Shown here: positions 1-7,012 of the stretch, one piece after another
How the letters are laid out: each line of letters begins with the position of its first letter
How positions within the stretch are numbered: position 1 is the stretch's first letter
Assembly (NCBI GenBank): GCA_023432235.1
Contig: JAEYUX010000139.1
Coordinates: forward strand, 1-17,559
DNA length: 17,559 nucleotides
Direction: 5' to 3'
Source: Actinomycetes bacterium
GTDB lineage: Bacteria > Actinomycetota > Actinomycetes > Actinomycetales > Demequinaceae
Translations under genes and position numbers: made by a program
The notes under the pieces: generated by a model
What the model was told of the DNA's origin: nothing
Database searches by the model: none
What the model saw: the letters and a program-made list of their open reading frames with translations, nothing else

Positions 1-1307
1 GCCTGCTGCCAAGCAGCCGGACCGTCGAGCTCACCACGGTCGAGCGCGTTGGCCGCGGGGCCAAAGACGTTCTCCTGGATGAGCGAGTCGTCCGGACCCT
101 TGAACTGAGCGACAACACCCTGGGCACGGCCAGCGAGGAGCTGACCAACCGGTGCGTTGTTGAAGAAGGCGTTGGGCTCACCGTTGGCGGCCAGCTCCTC
201 CTGCGCAGCCAGCGTCGACGGGAACGAGCCCGCGGCGTTGAACTGCTTGATCTGCTGCTCGGGCTCGGTCAGCCAGGAAGCGAGCTTTGCAGCCTCTTCC
301 TTGTTGCTCGAGTTCGAAGCGACGGCGAGGAATGCGCCACCCCAGTTGGCAGCGCCACCGGGGAACACGTCCGCGAAGTCCCAGCCAGTGGTGGCGTCGC
401 CGCCGCCGGCCTCGGTGTTGCCCTGCACGACACCGAGCATCCAGCCCGGGCACATGAAGGTCGCGAAGGTGCCGTCAACGAAGGACTTGCCACCGTTCCA
501 GTCCCACGGGGACTGAGCAGCGGACAGACCGTTGGCTGCGCCATCGGCGAGAACGCCCCACAGAGCCTCAAGCTCCGCGTTGCCCTCGACGTTGAGCGAG
601 CCATCCTTCTTGTAGTAGCCCTCGTCAAGCTGGTTGACCATGGCGTTCCACACGAAGCCGGAGTGGTCGTACCAGGCCTTGCCAGTGGCCTCCTGGTACT
701 GCTTACCGATCTCCATGTAGTGCTCCCAGTCGCCCTCGAGGAGGTCAGCGACCTCTTCGCGGTCGCTCGGGAGACCAGCGGCTTCGAACAGCTTGCCGTT
801 GTAGCAAATGCCCTCGGGGCCGATGTCCGTGCCGTAGCCGATGACGCGACCCGACGGGTCGGTGCCCTGGGCGTACTTCCAGTCAAGCCAGTCCGACTTG
901 CGGTCTTCGATGCCGTAGTCACGCAGGTCCTCGAACGAGTCCGAGACCTCCATGATGGCGCCGAGCCAGCCCTCTTCGAGAGCAACGATGTCGGTGAGGC
1001 CGTCGCCACCAGCGGCGATCTTGGTGAACGTGTCGGTACGAGCGTTACCACCCGTGTCGATGTTGGTGGCCTCGATCGTCACGTGAGGGTTGAGTTCCTG
1101 GTACTCGGTGTACAGGTCCTCGTAACCAAACGTTCCGAAGGTGGTGATGGTGAGGGTGACCGGCTCAGCGGCGGCCGACGAACCGGCACCGCTCGAGGCG
1201 GGGCTGTCGTTCTTGTCGTCCGAACTGCTGCAGCCCGCCACCAACAGGGCGAATGCCGTGGCACCTGCGGCGATGCCGAGGATGTTGCGGCGGCGTGAGA
1301 AGCTCAC
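1..1307 (-). CDS. Sugar ABC transporter substrate-binding lipoprotein (CUT1/CebE-like), 3' end cut by window
   Basis: This is an extracellular solute-binding protein of the family 1 (carbohydrate uptake) type, anchored outside the membrane to deliver a sugar to an ABC permease. It starts at GTG 1305-1307, with AAAGGAG (1313-1319) five bases upstream. The N-terminus is VSFSRRRNILG, then a hydrophobic stretch and the lipobox LVAGC with Cys near residue 26, followed by a Ser/Gly/Asp-rich linker. The mature part shows typical binding-protein features, including PVTLTITTFGTFG near the start, IVALEEGWLG, and a Trp/Gly-rich region around FMCPGWMLG. About 435 codons are visible, ending at AWQQ. CebE-like proteins usually end roughly ten residues later, so the gene is almost complete. 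The permease genes would lie beyond the left edge. The family assignment is firm. The substrate is inferred only from the CebR-like operators upstream (cellobiose/beta-glucoside or maltodextrin). Confidence 0.92.
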   Translation of the reverse strand, partial: MSFSRRRNILGIAAGATAFALLVAGCSSSDDKNDSPASSGAGSSAAAEPVTLTITTFGTFGYEDLYTEYQELNPHVTIEATNIDTGGNARTDTFTKIAAGGDGLTDIVALEEGWLGAIMEVSDSFEDLRDYGIEDRKSDWLDWKYAQGTDPSGRVIGYGTDIGPEGICYNGKLFEAAGLPSDREEVADLLEGDWEHYMEIGKQYQEATGKAWYDHSGFVWNAMVNQLDEGYYKKDGSLNVEGNAELEALWGVLADGAANGLSAAQSPWDWNGGKSFVDGTFATFMCPGWMLGVVQGNTEAGGGDATTGWDFADVFPGGAANWGGAFLAVASNSSNKEEAAKLASWLTEPEQQIKQFNAAGSFPSTLAAQEELAANGEPNAFFNNAPVGQLLAGRAQGVVAQFKGPDDSLIQENVFGPAANALDRGELDGPAAWQQ

Positions 1308-1344
1308 GTTCACTCCTTTGTGAGTTAGGGATAGTGAAGATTCA

Positions 1345-1379
1345 TGAGAGCGCTCTACTCCCGTGTGAGAGCGCTCCCC
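1345..1379 (-). promoter_or_regulatory. Paired LacI-family (CebR-like) operators
   Basis: Two 14-bp sites share the palindromic core GAGCGCTC: TGAGAGCGCTCTAC at 1345-1358 and TGAGAGCGCTCCCC at 1366-1379. The CebR consensus of streptomycetes is TGGGAGCGCTCCCA; the second site matches it at 12 of 14 positions and the first at 10. The centres are 21 bp apart, which is two helical turns, so bound repressors would lie on the same face. Both sites fall between the predicted transcription start and the Shine-Dalgarno of the lipoprotein gene, a roadblock position. The regulator is not in the window. Confidence 0.72.
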
Positions 1380-1391
1380 CGAATCGCCATA

Positions 1392-1421
1392 ACCGTAGGT
1401 CTGCGTCACTGACTGAGTCAA
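1392..1421 (-). promoter_or_regulatory. Promoter of the sugar-binding-protein gene
   Basis: Read on the minus strand, TTGACT (1421-1416) and TACGGT (1397-1392) are separated by 18 bp, which fits a housekeeping sigma70/HrdB-type promoter. The predicted start near 1385 is about 78 nt upstream of the GTG, with both LacI-type operators in between. An 11-bp palindrome, TGACTGAGTCA (1410-1420), overlaps the -35 and could be a further regulator site. Confidence 0.55.
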
Positions 1422-1542
1422 TCGAAGCGACCACTTGGGAGCCGTTTCGTCACCGAATCGTTACCAACAAGATCACTATGTCCGGAACGGGCATTCATTG
1501 ACCCGGTTCGAGGACACGGACGGCATTTTTTGCAGCGTCACG

Positions 1543-1557
1543 ATGTAAGCGCTGGCA
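1543..1557. promoter_or_regulatory. Distal cre-like LacI/GalR-family site
   Basis: ATGTAAGCGCTGGCA fits the catabolite-responsive consensus WTGNAANCGNWNNCA at every defined position and has the GCGC centre usual for LacI-family operators. It lies about 170-190 bp upstream of the paired operators and about 120 bp upstream of the -35. It could be an auxiliary (looping) operator or the site of a second regulator. A chance match is possible because the consensus is degenerate. Confidence 0.4.
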
Positions 1558-1617
1558 TTTCGGGCGGGCTCGAAAGTGGCATCGCAACCTCGCTTTCGGG
1601 GCACCACACAAGTGGCC

Positions 1618-1634
1618 AAAACCGCTCCGGGAGC
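1618..1634 (-). terminator. Possible weak terminator after mnmA
   Basis: Six bases past the mnmA stop the minus strand reads GCTCCCGGAGC (arms 5 bp, almost no loop) and then GG and TTTT. An alternative pairing is GTGGC with GCCAC around the same element. The stem is short and the T-run has only four bases, so this is a weak call. It is supported mainly by its position between two units that look independently transcribed. Confidence 0.3.
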
Positions 1635-1639
1635 CACCT

Positions 1640-2716
1640 CTAGCGGTCGATTGTTGCCTGGCCGAGAACGCGTGTTCCGGTGTACACCACGGCGCTCTGA
1701 CCCGCCGCCACACCGCGCATCGGCTCTTCGAGCTCGATGCTCACGCGGTCGCCTTCACGCACGACCATCGCCTCCACCGCCGCTCCGTGGGCTCGCACCT
1801 GAACCAAGCACGGCGTCGGGGTTGAGGCAGGCACGTCGTCAGCAAGCCATACCGTCTTGCTCCCCCGGAGTGTGCGGACGCTAAGGAGTGTCTCGGGCCC
1901 CACGGTCACGACATTGCGCGCCGTGTCCACGTTTGTCACATAGCGCGGGGCGCCGTCGGCAGCCGGTCGCGGAAGCCGCAGACCCTTGCGCTGTCCCACC
2001 GTGAATCCGTACGCGCCGGCGTGCGATCCGACCACCTCACCGGATTCATCCACGATGTCGCCCGGACGCGCGCCGAGGGCCCGCTCAAGGAAACCCTTCG
2101 TGTCGCCGTCCGCCACAAAGCAGATGTCGTACGAGTCAGGCTTGTTGCTCACACCCAATCCGCGCACGGCGGCTTCTGCTCGCACCTCGGCCTTGGAGCG
2201 CATCTCGCCCAAGGGGAACATCGCGCGCGCGAGTTTCTCGGGCCCCATCACCGCGAGGACATACGACTGGTCCTTATCGGGATCGTTGGCCCGGTGGAGC
2301 TCACGCCCGCCATCCTCACGGATCACAATCCGTGCATAGTGGCCGGTCGCAACAGCGTCGAAGCCGAGCGCCTGAGCGCGCTCGAGCAACGTGTCGAACT
2401 TGATGTGCTCATTGCAGCGCACACAGGGGTTCGGGGTGCGGCCAGCCTCGTACTCGGAGATGAAATCCGTCACGACAAGGTCATGAAACTCGTCCGAAAG
2501 GTCCCACACGTAATACGGGATCCCCAACTTGTCCGCGGCGCGACGCGCATCGTTCGCATCTTCAATAGAACAGCATCCGCGTGAGCCCGTGCGGTACTCA
2601 TCGCGGTTGCGGCTCAGCGCCATATGGACGCCCACCACGTCGTGACCGGCCTCCACCGCGCGCGCAGCAGCCACCGCGGAGTCGACTCCACCGGACAACG
2701 CTGCGAGAACTTTCAC
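1640..2716 (-). CDS. mnmA: tRNA-specific 2-thiouridylase MnmA
   Basis: This cytoplasmic enzyme adenylates and then thiolates C2 of uridine 34 in the wobble position of tRNA-Lys, -Glu and -Gln. At 358 aa it is the usual family length. The PP-loop ATP motif SGGVDS is at residues 8-13. The two catalytic cysteines are present: Cys101 in NPCVRCNEHIKF (nucleophile position) and Cys199 in SYDICFVADGD, which correspond to Cys102 and Cys199 of the E. coli enzyme. GHYAR (125-129) and the KDQSYVL tRNA/ATP-site motif (148-154) are also intact, followed by the central and C-terminal beta-barrel regions. It is the last gene of the etfB-etfA-nifS-mnmA unit, 18 nt behind the desulfurase, which is its likely sulfur donor. 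The identification is firm. Confidence 0.97.
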   Translation of the reverse strand: MKVLAALSGGVDSAVAAARAVEAGHDVVGVHMALSRNRDEYRTGSRGCCSIEDANDARRAADKLGIPYYVWDLSDEFHDLVVTDFISEYEAGRTPNPCVRCNEHIKFDTLLERAQALGFDAVATGHYARIVIREDGGRELHRANDPDKDQSYVLAVMGPEKLARAMFPLGEMRSKAEVRAEAAVRGLGVSNKPDSYDICFVADGDTKGFLERALGARPGDIVDESGEVVGSHAGAYGFTVGQRKGLRLPRPAADGAPRYVTNVDTARNVVTVGPETLLSVRTLRGSKTVWLADDVPASTPTPCLVQVRAHGAAVEAMVVREGDRVSIELEEPMRGVAAGQSAVVYTGTRVLGQATIDR

Positions 2717-2734
2717 CCAACCAGGGTAAAGGTC

Positions 2735-3931
2735 CTAGACGGGTCCCCGGGTCGCCCGTGCGGCGTTGACAGCGGGGCCGAGGGCGTGCTCAAGTGCCGC
2801 GATGTCATCCTCTGTCGAGTTCCAGCCCGTGGACAGCCGGAGCGTTTGCGAGGCGGCAACAGCGCCGTAGCCCATCGCCTCGACCACATGGCTTGGCTCA
2901 ATAACCCCCGCCGTGCACGCTGCACCAGGCGACGCATCAATGCCCGCCAAATCCAATGCCGTGAGGAGCGCCTCGCCGGGGGCGCCGGGGATGATTGCGT
3001 GGACGATGTGCGGGGCCGCATTGGCGCGTGACGGTCCGTGCACAACCGAGTCAGGAGCGGCGGCCACGACGGCCCGCTCGATGCGGTTGCCCAGGGCGGT
3101 AAGGCGCGCGGTTTCCCGATCAAGCGCACGTGTCGCCTCATCGAGCGCCACCGCAAACGCCCACGCGGACGGCGCGTCAACAGTTCCAGAACGCAGCCGA
3201 CGCTCTTGTCCCCCGCCGTGGACAACAGGCGCCAGTTGCGCGTCGCGGCGGGCAAGGAGCGCTCCGATACCGACGGGCCCGCCCACTTTGTGGGCACTGA
3301 TGGCGGCCGACGCGAGGCCCGAGGAGGCAAAGTCGAAGGGGAGGTGCCCCACGCCTTGAACAGCGTCGGCGTGGACAGGGATCCCGTAGCGCTCGGCGAG
3401 TTCGACGATGTCGCTGAGCGGCTGAATCGTGCCCACCTCGTTATTGACCCACTGGAAGGACGCAATGGCGACGGACTCGCGATGGGCGGCCACCGCGTCG
3501 GCAATCTCCTCGAAGCGGAGCGCGCCGTGCTCATCCACGCCGATCTCGACGGTGCGGGCACCGTGGCGGCGAGCGAGCCAGCGAGCCGGGTCAAGCGCGG
3601 CATGATGCTCGACCGCGCTCGTGAGGATCACGGTGTGGCCTGGCTGCGCGTCGCGCCGAGCCCAAAACGCCCCCGTCACGCCGATGTTGTCAGCTTCGGT
3701 TCCGCCAGAGGTGAGTACCACCTCGGTGGGATGAGCACCCACGGCCGCTGCAATGCGTTCGCGCGCGTCTTCAACAAGGCCTCGGGCGGCCCGGCCCGAT
3801 GTATGGAGGCTCGACGGGTTTCCTACGCGCTCAGATGCGTCAAGCCACGCCTCGCGAGCGGTAGGGCGAAGCGGTGACGTCGCCGCATGGTCGAGGTAAT
3901 GCCGCACGTGCCCATCGTAGGCGTGCGGCAC
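2735..3931 (-). CDS. Cysteine desulfurase, NifS/IscS class (class V aminotransferase fold)
   Basis: This PLP enzyme takes sulfur from L-cysteine to give alanine and an enzyme persulfide for tRNA thiolation and Fe-S assembly. In the 398-aa frame the N-terminus carries YLDHAATSP, the substrate loop has TSGGTEADN (74-82), and EHH (108-110) includes the His that stacks on PLP. HADAVQ contains Asp189, which contacts the PLP nitrogen. ISAHKVGGP contains the PLP-binding Lys215. RSGTVD (248-252) and the catalytic Cys339 in SPGAACTAG are intact. The start is a GTG at 3929-3931; GAGGAG sits too close to it, so an in-frame GTG eight codons later (3907) is possible. It lies 17 nt after etfA and 18 nt before mnmA, so it most likely serves MnmA. 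The subgroup name (iscS or nifS) cannot be settled by eye. Confidence 0.95.
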   Translation of the reverse strand: MPHAYDGHVRHYLDHAATSPLRPTAREAWLDASERVGNPSSLHTSGRAARGLVEDARERIAAAVGAHPTEVVLTSGGTEADNIGVTGAFWARRDAQPGHTVILTSAVEHHAALDPARWLARRHGARTVEIGVDEHGALRFEEIADAVAAHRESVAIASFQWVNNEVGTIQPLSDIVELAERYGIPVHADAVQGVGHLPFDFASSGLASAAISAHKVGGPVGIGALLARRDAQLAPVVHGGGQERRLRSGTVDAPSAWAFAVALDEATRALDRETARLTALGNRIERAVVAAAPDSVVHGPSRANAAPHIVHAIIPGAPGEALLTALDLAGIDASPGAACTAGVIEPSHVVEAMGYGAVAASQTLRLSTGWNSTEDDIAALEHALGPAVNAARATRGPV

Positions 3932-3948
3932 TCCTCATCCGCGTGGGT

Positions 3949-4908
3949 CTAAGAAGCCTTGTGCTCGCGCAAACGCTCGATAGCCTGCGGCAACACGTCG
4001 TTGAGGTCGCCCACAACGCCGAAGTCGGCGATCTCGAAGATCGGCGCCTCGGGGTCGAGGTTGACGGCCACGATGGTACCCGAGGCCTGCATACCGCCAC
4101 GGTGGTGGACAGCCCCCGAGATTCCACATGCGACGTACAGCGCCGGGGTGACTGTGGTGCCGGTCTGACCCACCATGTGTTCGTGGCCAATCCAGCCTTC
4201 ATCGGTCGCGTCACGAGAGGCGCCAACGGCGCCACCGAGCACCTCCGCGAGTTCGCGCACAAGCGTGTAGTCGCCGCGCGTGCCACGGCCACCAGACACC
4301 ACCACTGACGCCTCGGACAGCGGCACACCCTCAGTAGCGGCTTGCGGCGCCACCGCGACGATCGTTTCGCGAGTTGCCGGCACCTCCACATCGACCGCCA
4401 CGAGCGTGCCCGCACCAGGCGTTTGCGCAAGCACAGCCTGAGTCGTGTTGGGACGCACGCCCACAATGGCTCGCTCCGCGTTCACACGCGTCCGGATGTT
4501 CCATGTTGCAGCAAACACGGTCTGCTCTGTTTCGAGGCGACCCTCGGCCCATGCGGCACCCGCCGCGTCGACAACCATTCCCGCGCCGGTCGCGATCGCA
4601 ACACGCGTGGCGATCTCCTTGTTTGCGAACGTCGAGACGACAATGAGCACCGATGCGTCGGCCGTGGCCGCCTCAAGCGCCGCCGCCGCAACCGCTGGCA
4701 AACGGAACTCGTCGCCGCCCACCGCAAACCGGACTTCATCTGCGCCATACGCAGCAAGCTCACTCACCGCTTCTGGGCCAGGCTCGTCACCGAGCCACAC
4801 GGCAATCGGGCGGCCCAGCGTCCGCGCCAATGTCAGCGCTTCAAGCGTGGGTTGCGCGATATGCGCACCGCGGCGCTCAACAAGAACAGCCACAATCGCG
4901 TCGCTCAT
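3949..4908 (-). CDS. etfA: Electron transfer flavoprotein alpha subunit (FixB family)
   Basis: This is the FAD-binding subunit of the soluble ETF heterodimer, which accepts electrons from acyl-CoA or related dehydrogenases and passes them towards the quinone pool. The 319 aa comprise an N-terminal nucleotide-binding-like domain (1 to about 190) and the C-terminal FAD domain. The FAD domain shows SGGRGTRGDY (205-214), GASRDATDEGW (229-239), HMVGQTGTTVTPALYVACG (244-262), SGAVHH, VNLDPEAPIFEIADFGVVGD (282-301), all hallmark ETF-alpha motifs. Its ATG overlaps the etfB stop (ATGA), so the two are translationally coupled. The protein is conventional and intact. Confidence 0.96.
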   Translation of the reverse strand: MSDAIVAVLVERRGAHIAQPTLEALTLARTLGRPIAVWLGDEPGPEAVSELAAYGADEVRFAVGGDEFRLPAVAAAALEAATADASVLIVVSTFANKEIATRVAIATGAGMVVDAAGAAWAEGRLETEQTVFAATWNIRTRVNAERAIVGVRPNTTQAVLAQTPGAGTLVAVDVEVPATRETIVAVAPQAATEGVPLSEASVVVSGGRGTRGDYTLVRELAEVLGGAVGASRDATDEGWIGHEHMVGQTGTTVTPALYVACGISGAVHHRGGMQASGTIVAVNLDPEAPIFEIADFGVVGDLNDVLPQAIERLREHKAS

Positions 4909-5699
4909 GCGAGCCCCCTTTCGATGAGGAAGTCAGCGAGGGCACGGCCCGCCTCCCCCGTGTCGGTGACGATGGTCCGGTTCTCGCGCGGGGGCCGAAC
5001 GCTTGCCTCCACCACTGAGGTGCGCGCGGCCATCGTGCCAACGGACGCCGGATCAACACCCACATCGGAGAGGGTGTACGTGGTGATCGGCTTGGAGCGT
5101 GCCGCCATGATGAGCTTGAAGTTGGGGTAGCGAGGCTTGTTTGCCTCATCCGTCACCGCCACGAGCGCGGGCAGGGGTGCGGACACGGTCACGTGCGCAT
5201 CGTCAAGGTGGCGCTCGATGGTCGCGGTGCCGTCGGCCACCGTCAGCGATGACGCAAGCGTGAGCTGGGCGACGTCGAGGTACTGAGCAAGAGCTGTCGG
5301 CAACATCGAGGTCAAGCCGTCGAGCGCCGCCATCCCCGTGATGACGAGGTCAACGGGAGCGTCTTCGCCAATCTTGCGAATCGCGGCCGCGAGCACCGTC
5401 GCCGTACCAAAGACATCAGAGCCCGCAATCGACTCGTCACTCACGTGAACGGCATGGTCGACGCCCAACTGAAGGGCCTTGCGAACAGCCGCAACAGCGT
5501 CGGGACCGCCTACCGTGACGGCCGTAATCTCACACTCACCCTCCGGGAGCGACTCCCGGATCTGCAGTGCGGCTTCGACGGCGTTCTCATCCAGTTCGTT
5601 CATCGTGCCGTCGTCCGCGGTACGCGTGACGTAGCCCTCAGTGAAAGACCGGGTGGACTGCAGGTCGGGGACAAACTTGACGGTGACCACAATTCGCAT
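4905..5699 (-). CDS. etfB: Electron transfer flavoprotein beta subunit (FixA family)
   Basis: This is the AMP-binding partner of EtfA. The 264-aa product begins MRIVVTVKFVPD and has the NELDENAVEAALQIRE segment near residues 34-49. The EtfB signature region appears as DEANKPRYPNFKLIMAARSKPI-like sequence around residues 180-200. I chose ATG 5697-5699 over an in-frame TTG at 5705 because the family normally begins directly with a Met-Arg/Lys-Ile-Val-Val strand. There is no good Shine-Dalgarno; a -10-like TAGGCT lies six bases upstream, which would make the mRNA leaderless. It heads the etfB-etfA-nifS-mnmA unit, 76 nt after mrpG, so read-through from the mrp operon is also possible. Confidence 0.95.
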   Translation of the reverse strand: MRIVVTVKFVPDLQSTRSFTEGYVTRTADDGTMNELDENAVEAALQIRESLPEGECEITAVTVGGPDAVAAVRKALQLGVDHAVHVSDESIAGSDVFGTATVLAAAIRKIGEDAPVDLVITGMAALDGLTSMLPTALAQYLDVAQLTLASSLTVADGTATIERHLDDAHVTVSAPLPALVAVTDEANKPRYPNFKLIMAARSKPITTYTLSDVGVDPASVGTMAARTSVVEASVRPPRENRTIVTDTGEAGRALADFLIERGLA

Positions 5700-5705
5700 G
5701 GACAA

Positions 5706-5711
5706 AGCCTA
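5706..5711 (-). promoter_or_regulatory. Candidate -10 element for a leaderless etfB transcript
   Basis: On the minus strand TAGGCT is followed by six bases and then the etfB ATG, the spacing at which transcription would start at the A of the ATG. Leaderless mRNAs with TANNNT hexamers are common in actinobacteria. No convincing -35 lies 16-18 bp upstream (TCGGGC at 17 bp), so support rests on the -10 spacing and the lack of a Shine-Dalgarno. Confidence 0.35.
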
Positions 5712-5775
5712 GCGAGTGATCACCATGCGCCCGACGCTGGGAAAAGCCTCCACGAAAGCGCGCCGCCGCGTGGGT

Positions 5776-6165
5776 TCAGGGGCGATTGCGGCGGGCTTCA
5801 CGTTCCGTCTCGCCAATCTCCTCGCCGAGCTCATCGACAACGAGCAACTTCTTCTCATAGATGTCGGTTCGGTATGCAGCACGGCCCACCATTTGTGCCG
5901 CAATCGGTTGGGTGAGCATTTGGAAGGTGACGATGAGCGTGGCGAAGGCGATGACAGACAGTCCCGGCTGACGCAACACGAGTGCCGCGGACAACGCAAT
6001 CACACCCAGCACCTGGGGCTTGGCGCCGGCGTGGAGCCGCTGCAGGGAGTCGGGGAAGCGGAGCAAGCCGATCCCGGCCACCGCTGACATCGCTCCTGCC
6101 AGGATGACGAGCGCGATCGCTGCGATCTCACTGAAGTCCTCAAAGAACGTGACGACTGCGTCCAT
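5776..6165 (-). CDS. mrpG: Mrp cation/proton antiporter subunit G
   Basis: This is a small membrane subunit of the multisubunit Na+(K+)/H+ antiporter. The 129-aa product starts MDAVVTFFEDFSEIAAIALVILAG and has three hydrophobic helices. The MnhG signature GIGLLRFPDSLQRLHAGAKPQ lies at about residues 32-52, then GVIALSAALVL and TLIVTFQMLTQPIAA. A charged tail of about 28 residues (from YEKKLLVVDELGEE) is a little longer than in Bacillus MrpG. The ATG at 6163-6165 overlaps the mrpF stop by one base (TAATG), which fixes the start; a longer frame running up to 6294 is only open reading inside mrpF. It is the last mrp gene. Confidence 0.94.
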   Translation of the reverse strand: MDAVVTFFEDFSEIAAIALVILAGAMSAVAGIGLLRFPDSLQRLHAGAKPQVLGVIALSAALVLRQPGLSVIAFATLIVTFQMLTQPIAAQMVGRAAYRTDIYEKKLLVVDELGEEIGETEREARRNRP

Positions 6166-6428
6166 TACTCGTCCTCTTCTCTCGGCAAGAATCGCGCCAC
6201 ACTCACGGAACCCACCATGGCAAAAAGGGCGAGCGCGAGCAGCACCGGCATCAGCACAGTGGTCCGTTGCACCACCATCCAGGCACCCAACCAACTCATC
6301 AGCGTGGCCGTCAGCACGTCCGCAGCGACCACCCGGTCAAGGGTGGTGGGACCACGCACAATGCGAATAATCGCGGCGATTGCGGCGAAGCCGAGAAAGA
6401 TTCCGGTGACGAGTAGCACGAGGTTCAT
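6165..6428 (-). CDS. mrpF: Mrp cation/proton antiporter subunit F
   Basis: This 87-aa protein has three transmembrane helices. It shows the conserved MnhF core IIRIVRGPTTLDRVVAADVLTA (about residues 20-41), in which the RGPT-x-DR-x-xAxD pattern is diagnostic, and ends in the acidic PREEDE. Its ATG overlaps the mrpE stop by four bases (ATGA), and its stop shares a base with the mrpG start. Length and motif are normal. In the Mrp complex this subunit packs with E and G beside the MrpA C-terminal part, and it is required for activity in studied systems. Confidence 0.94.
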   Translation of the reverse strand: MNLVLLVTGIFLGFAAIAAIIRIVRGPTTLDRVVAADVLTATLMSWLGAWMVVQRTTVLMPVLLALALFAMVGSVSVARFLPREEDE

Positions 6429-7012
6429 GTCGTCACCTTCTTTGCGCGCCGACGCTCTTCGGCCGCGAGGCGTTTGACGTCCCGCACCGACCCAATCGCA
6501 CGAATGGCGCGTGCTTCGATCGCAAGGGCATCGGCCCGGGCCCTGTCAACGTCGTCCTGTGACCTCACCGAAAACACGTGGAGATAAAGATCGCGAGCCT
6601 CCCGGTCCACGTCAATGACAACAGTGCCCGGGATCAGCGTCGACGCTTCCGCCGTGGCGGTGAGGATCAAGTCCGACCGCGAGCGCAGTGGCACGCGAAT
6701 CACCGCGGATTTGTCGGAATAGCCGATGCCGATCGCTTGCCCCGCGACAATGAAAGAGGAACGCGTGATGTCGATAAAGAGGCGCATGACAAACCACAGC
6801 GACCACCCCAGGTGGAAGCGACTCAGGCTCTCGATCGGCGGCAAGTAGAAGATCAATGGGATGACGGTCGCGACGATTGCTCCCGTGAGAATCGTCGATG
6901 CGCTGTAACTACCCCAGAGGAATACCCACAGGACGAGAAGGCTCAGCTGCATCGGCACAAGGCGGCGCAAGGCGAAACGCTTGCCGCGACGCATCGCGTG
7001 GGCTTTAGCCAT
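6425..7012 (-). CDS. mrpE: Mrp cation/proton antiporter subunit E
   Basis: I call 195 aa starting MAKAHAMRRGKR at ATG 7010-7012, which overlaps the mrpD stop by eight bases. A longer open frame to 7108 has a low-complexity Arg-rich start and was rejected. After a basic N-terminus come two adjacent membrane helices (QLSLLVLWVFLWGSYSAS and ILTGAIVATVIPLIFYLP), then FVMRLFIDITRSSFIVAGQA, typical of MnhE. A soluble region follows with the ESTLIPGTVVIDVD-like segment (here EASTLIPGTVVIDVDREARD) and LYLHVFSV. The tail is long, helical and basic (DVKRLAAEERRRAKK), somewhat longer than in Bacillus MrpE. Confidence 0.93.
   Translation of the reverse strand: MAKAHAMRRGKRFALRRLVPMQLSLLVLWVFLWGSYSASTILTGAIVATVIPLIFYLPPIESLSRFHLGWSLWFVMRLFIDITRSSFIVAGQAIGIGYSDKSAVIRVPLRSRSDLILTATAEASTLIPGTVVIDVDREARDLYLHVFSVRSQDDVDRARADALAIEARAIRAIGSVRDVKRLAAEERRRAKKVTT

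Larger units (their letters stand above)
1308..1639. other. Intergenic region between mnmA and the sugar-binding-protein gene
   Basis: This 332-bp gap has no credible gene in any frame; the short frames here lack a start with a Shine-Dalgarno. From right to left it holds the end of the mnmA transcript with a weak hairpin, a spaced inverted repeat CGAAAG/CTTTCG (1571-1576 and 1593-1598), the cre-like site at 1543, the -35/-10 pair at 1392-1421, the two LacI-type operators and the lipoprotein ribosome-binding site. The gap therefore acts as a terminator-plus-promoter region for two minus-strand units. Confidence 0.6.

Noticed and set aside
269..1051. 260-codon minus-strand frame inside the sugar-binding-protein gene
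   Set aside because: It is in another frame of the lipoprotein gene, with low-complexity Ser/Arg/Thr composition. The GTG-started frame gives the proper lipobox and binding-protein sequence.
3038..3877. 279-codon plus-strand frame opposite the cysteine desulfurase
   Set aside because: It is antisense to an intact NifS gene, Arg-rich, with no domain recognised. I treat it as a shadow frame.
6166..6294. N-terminal extension of mrpG by 43 codons
   Set aside because: The added sequence is Cys/Arg-rich, lies inside mrpF and has no homology pattern. The TAATG coupling marks ATG 6165.
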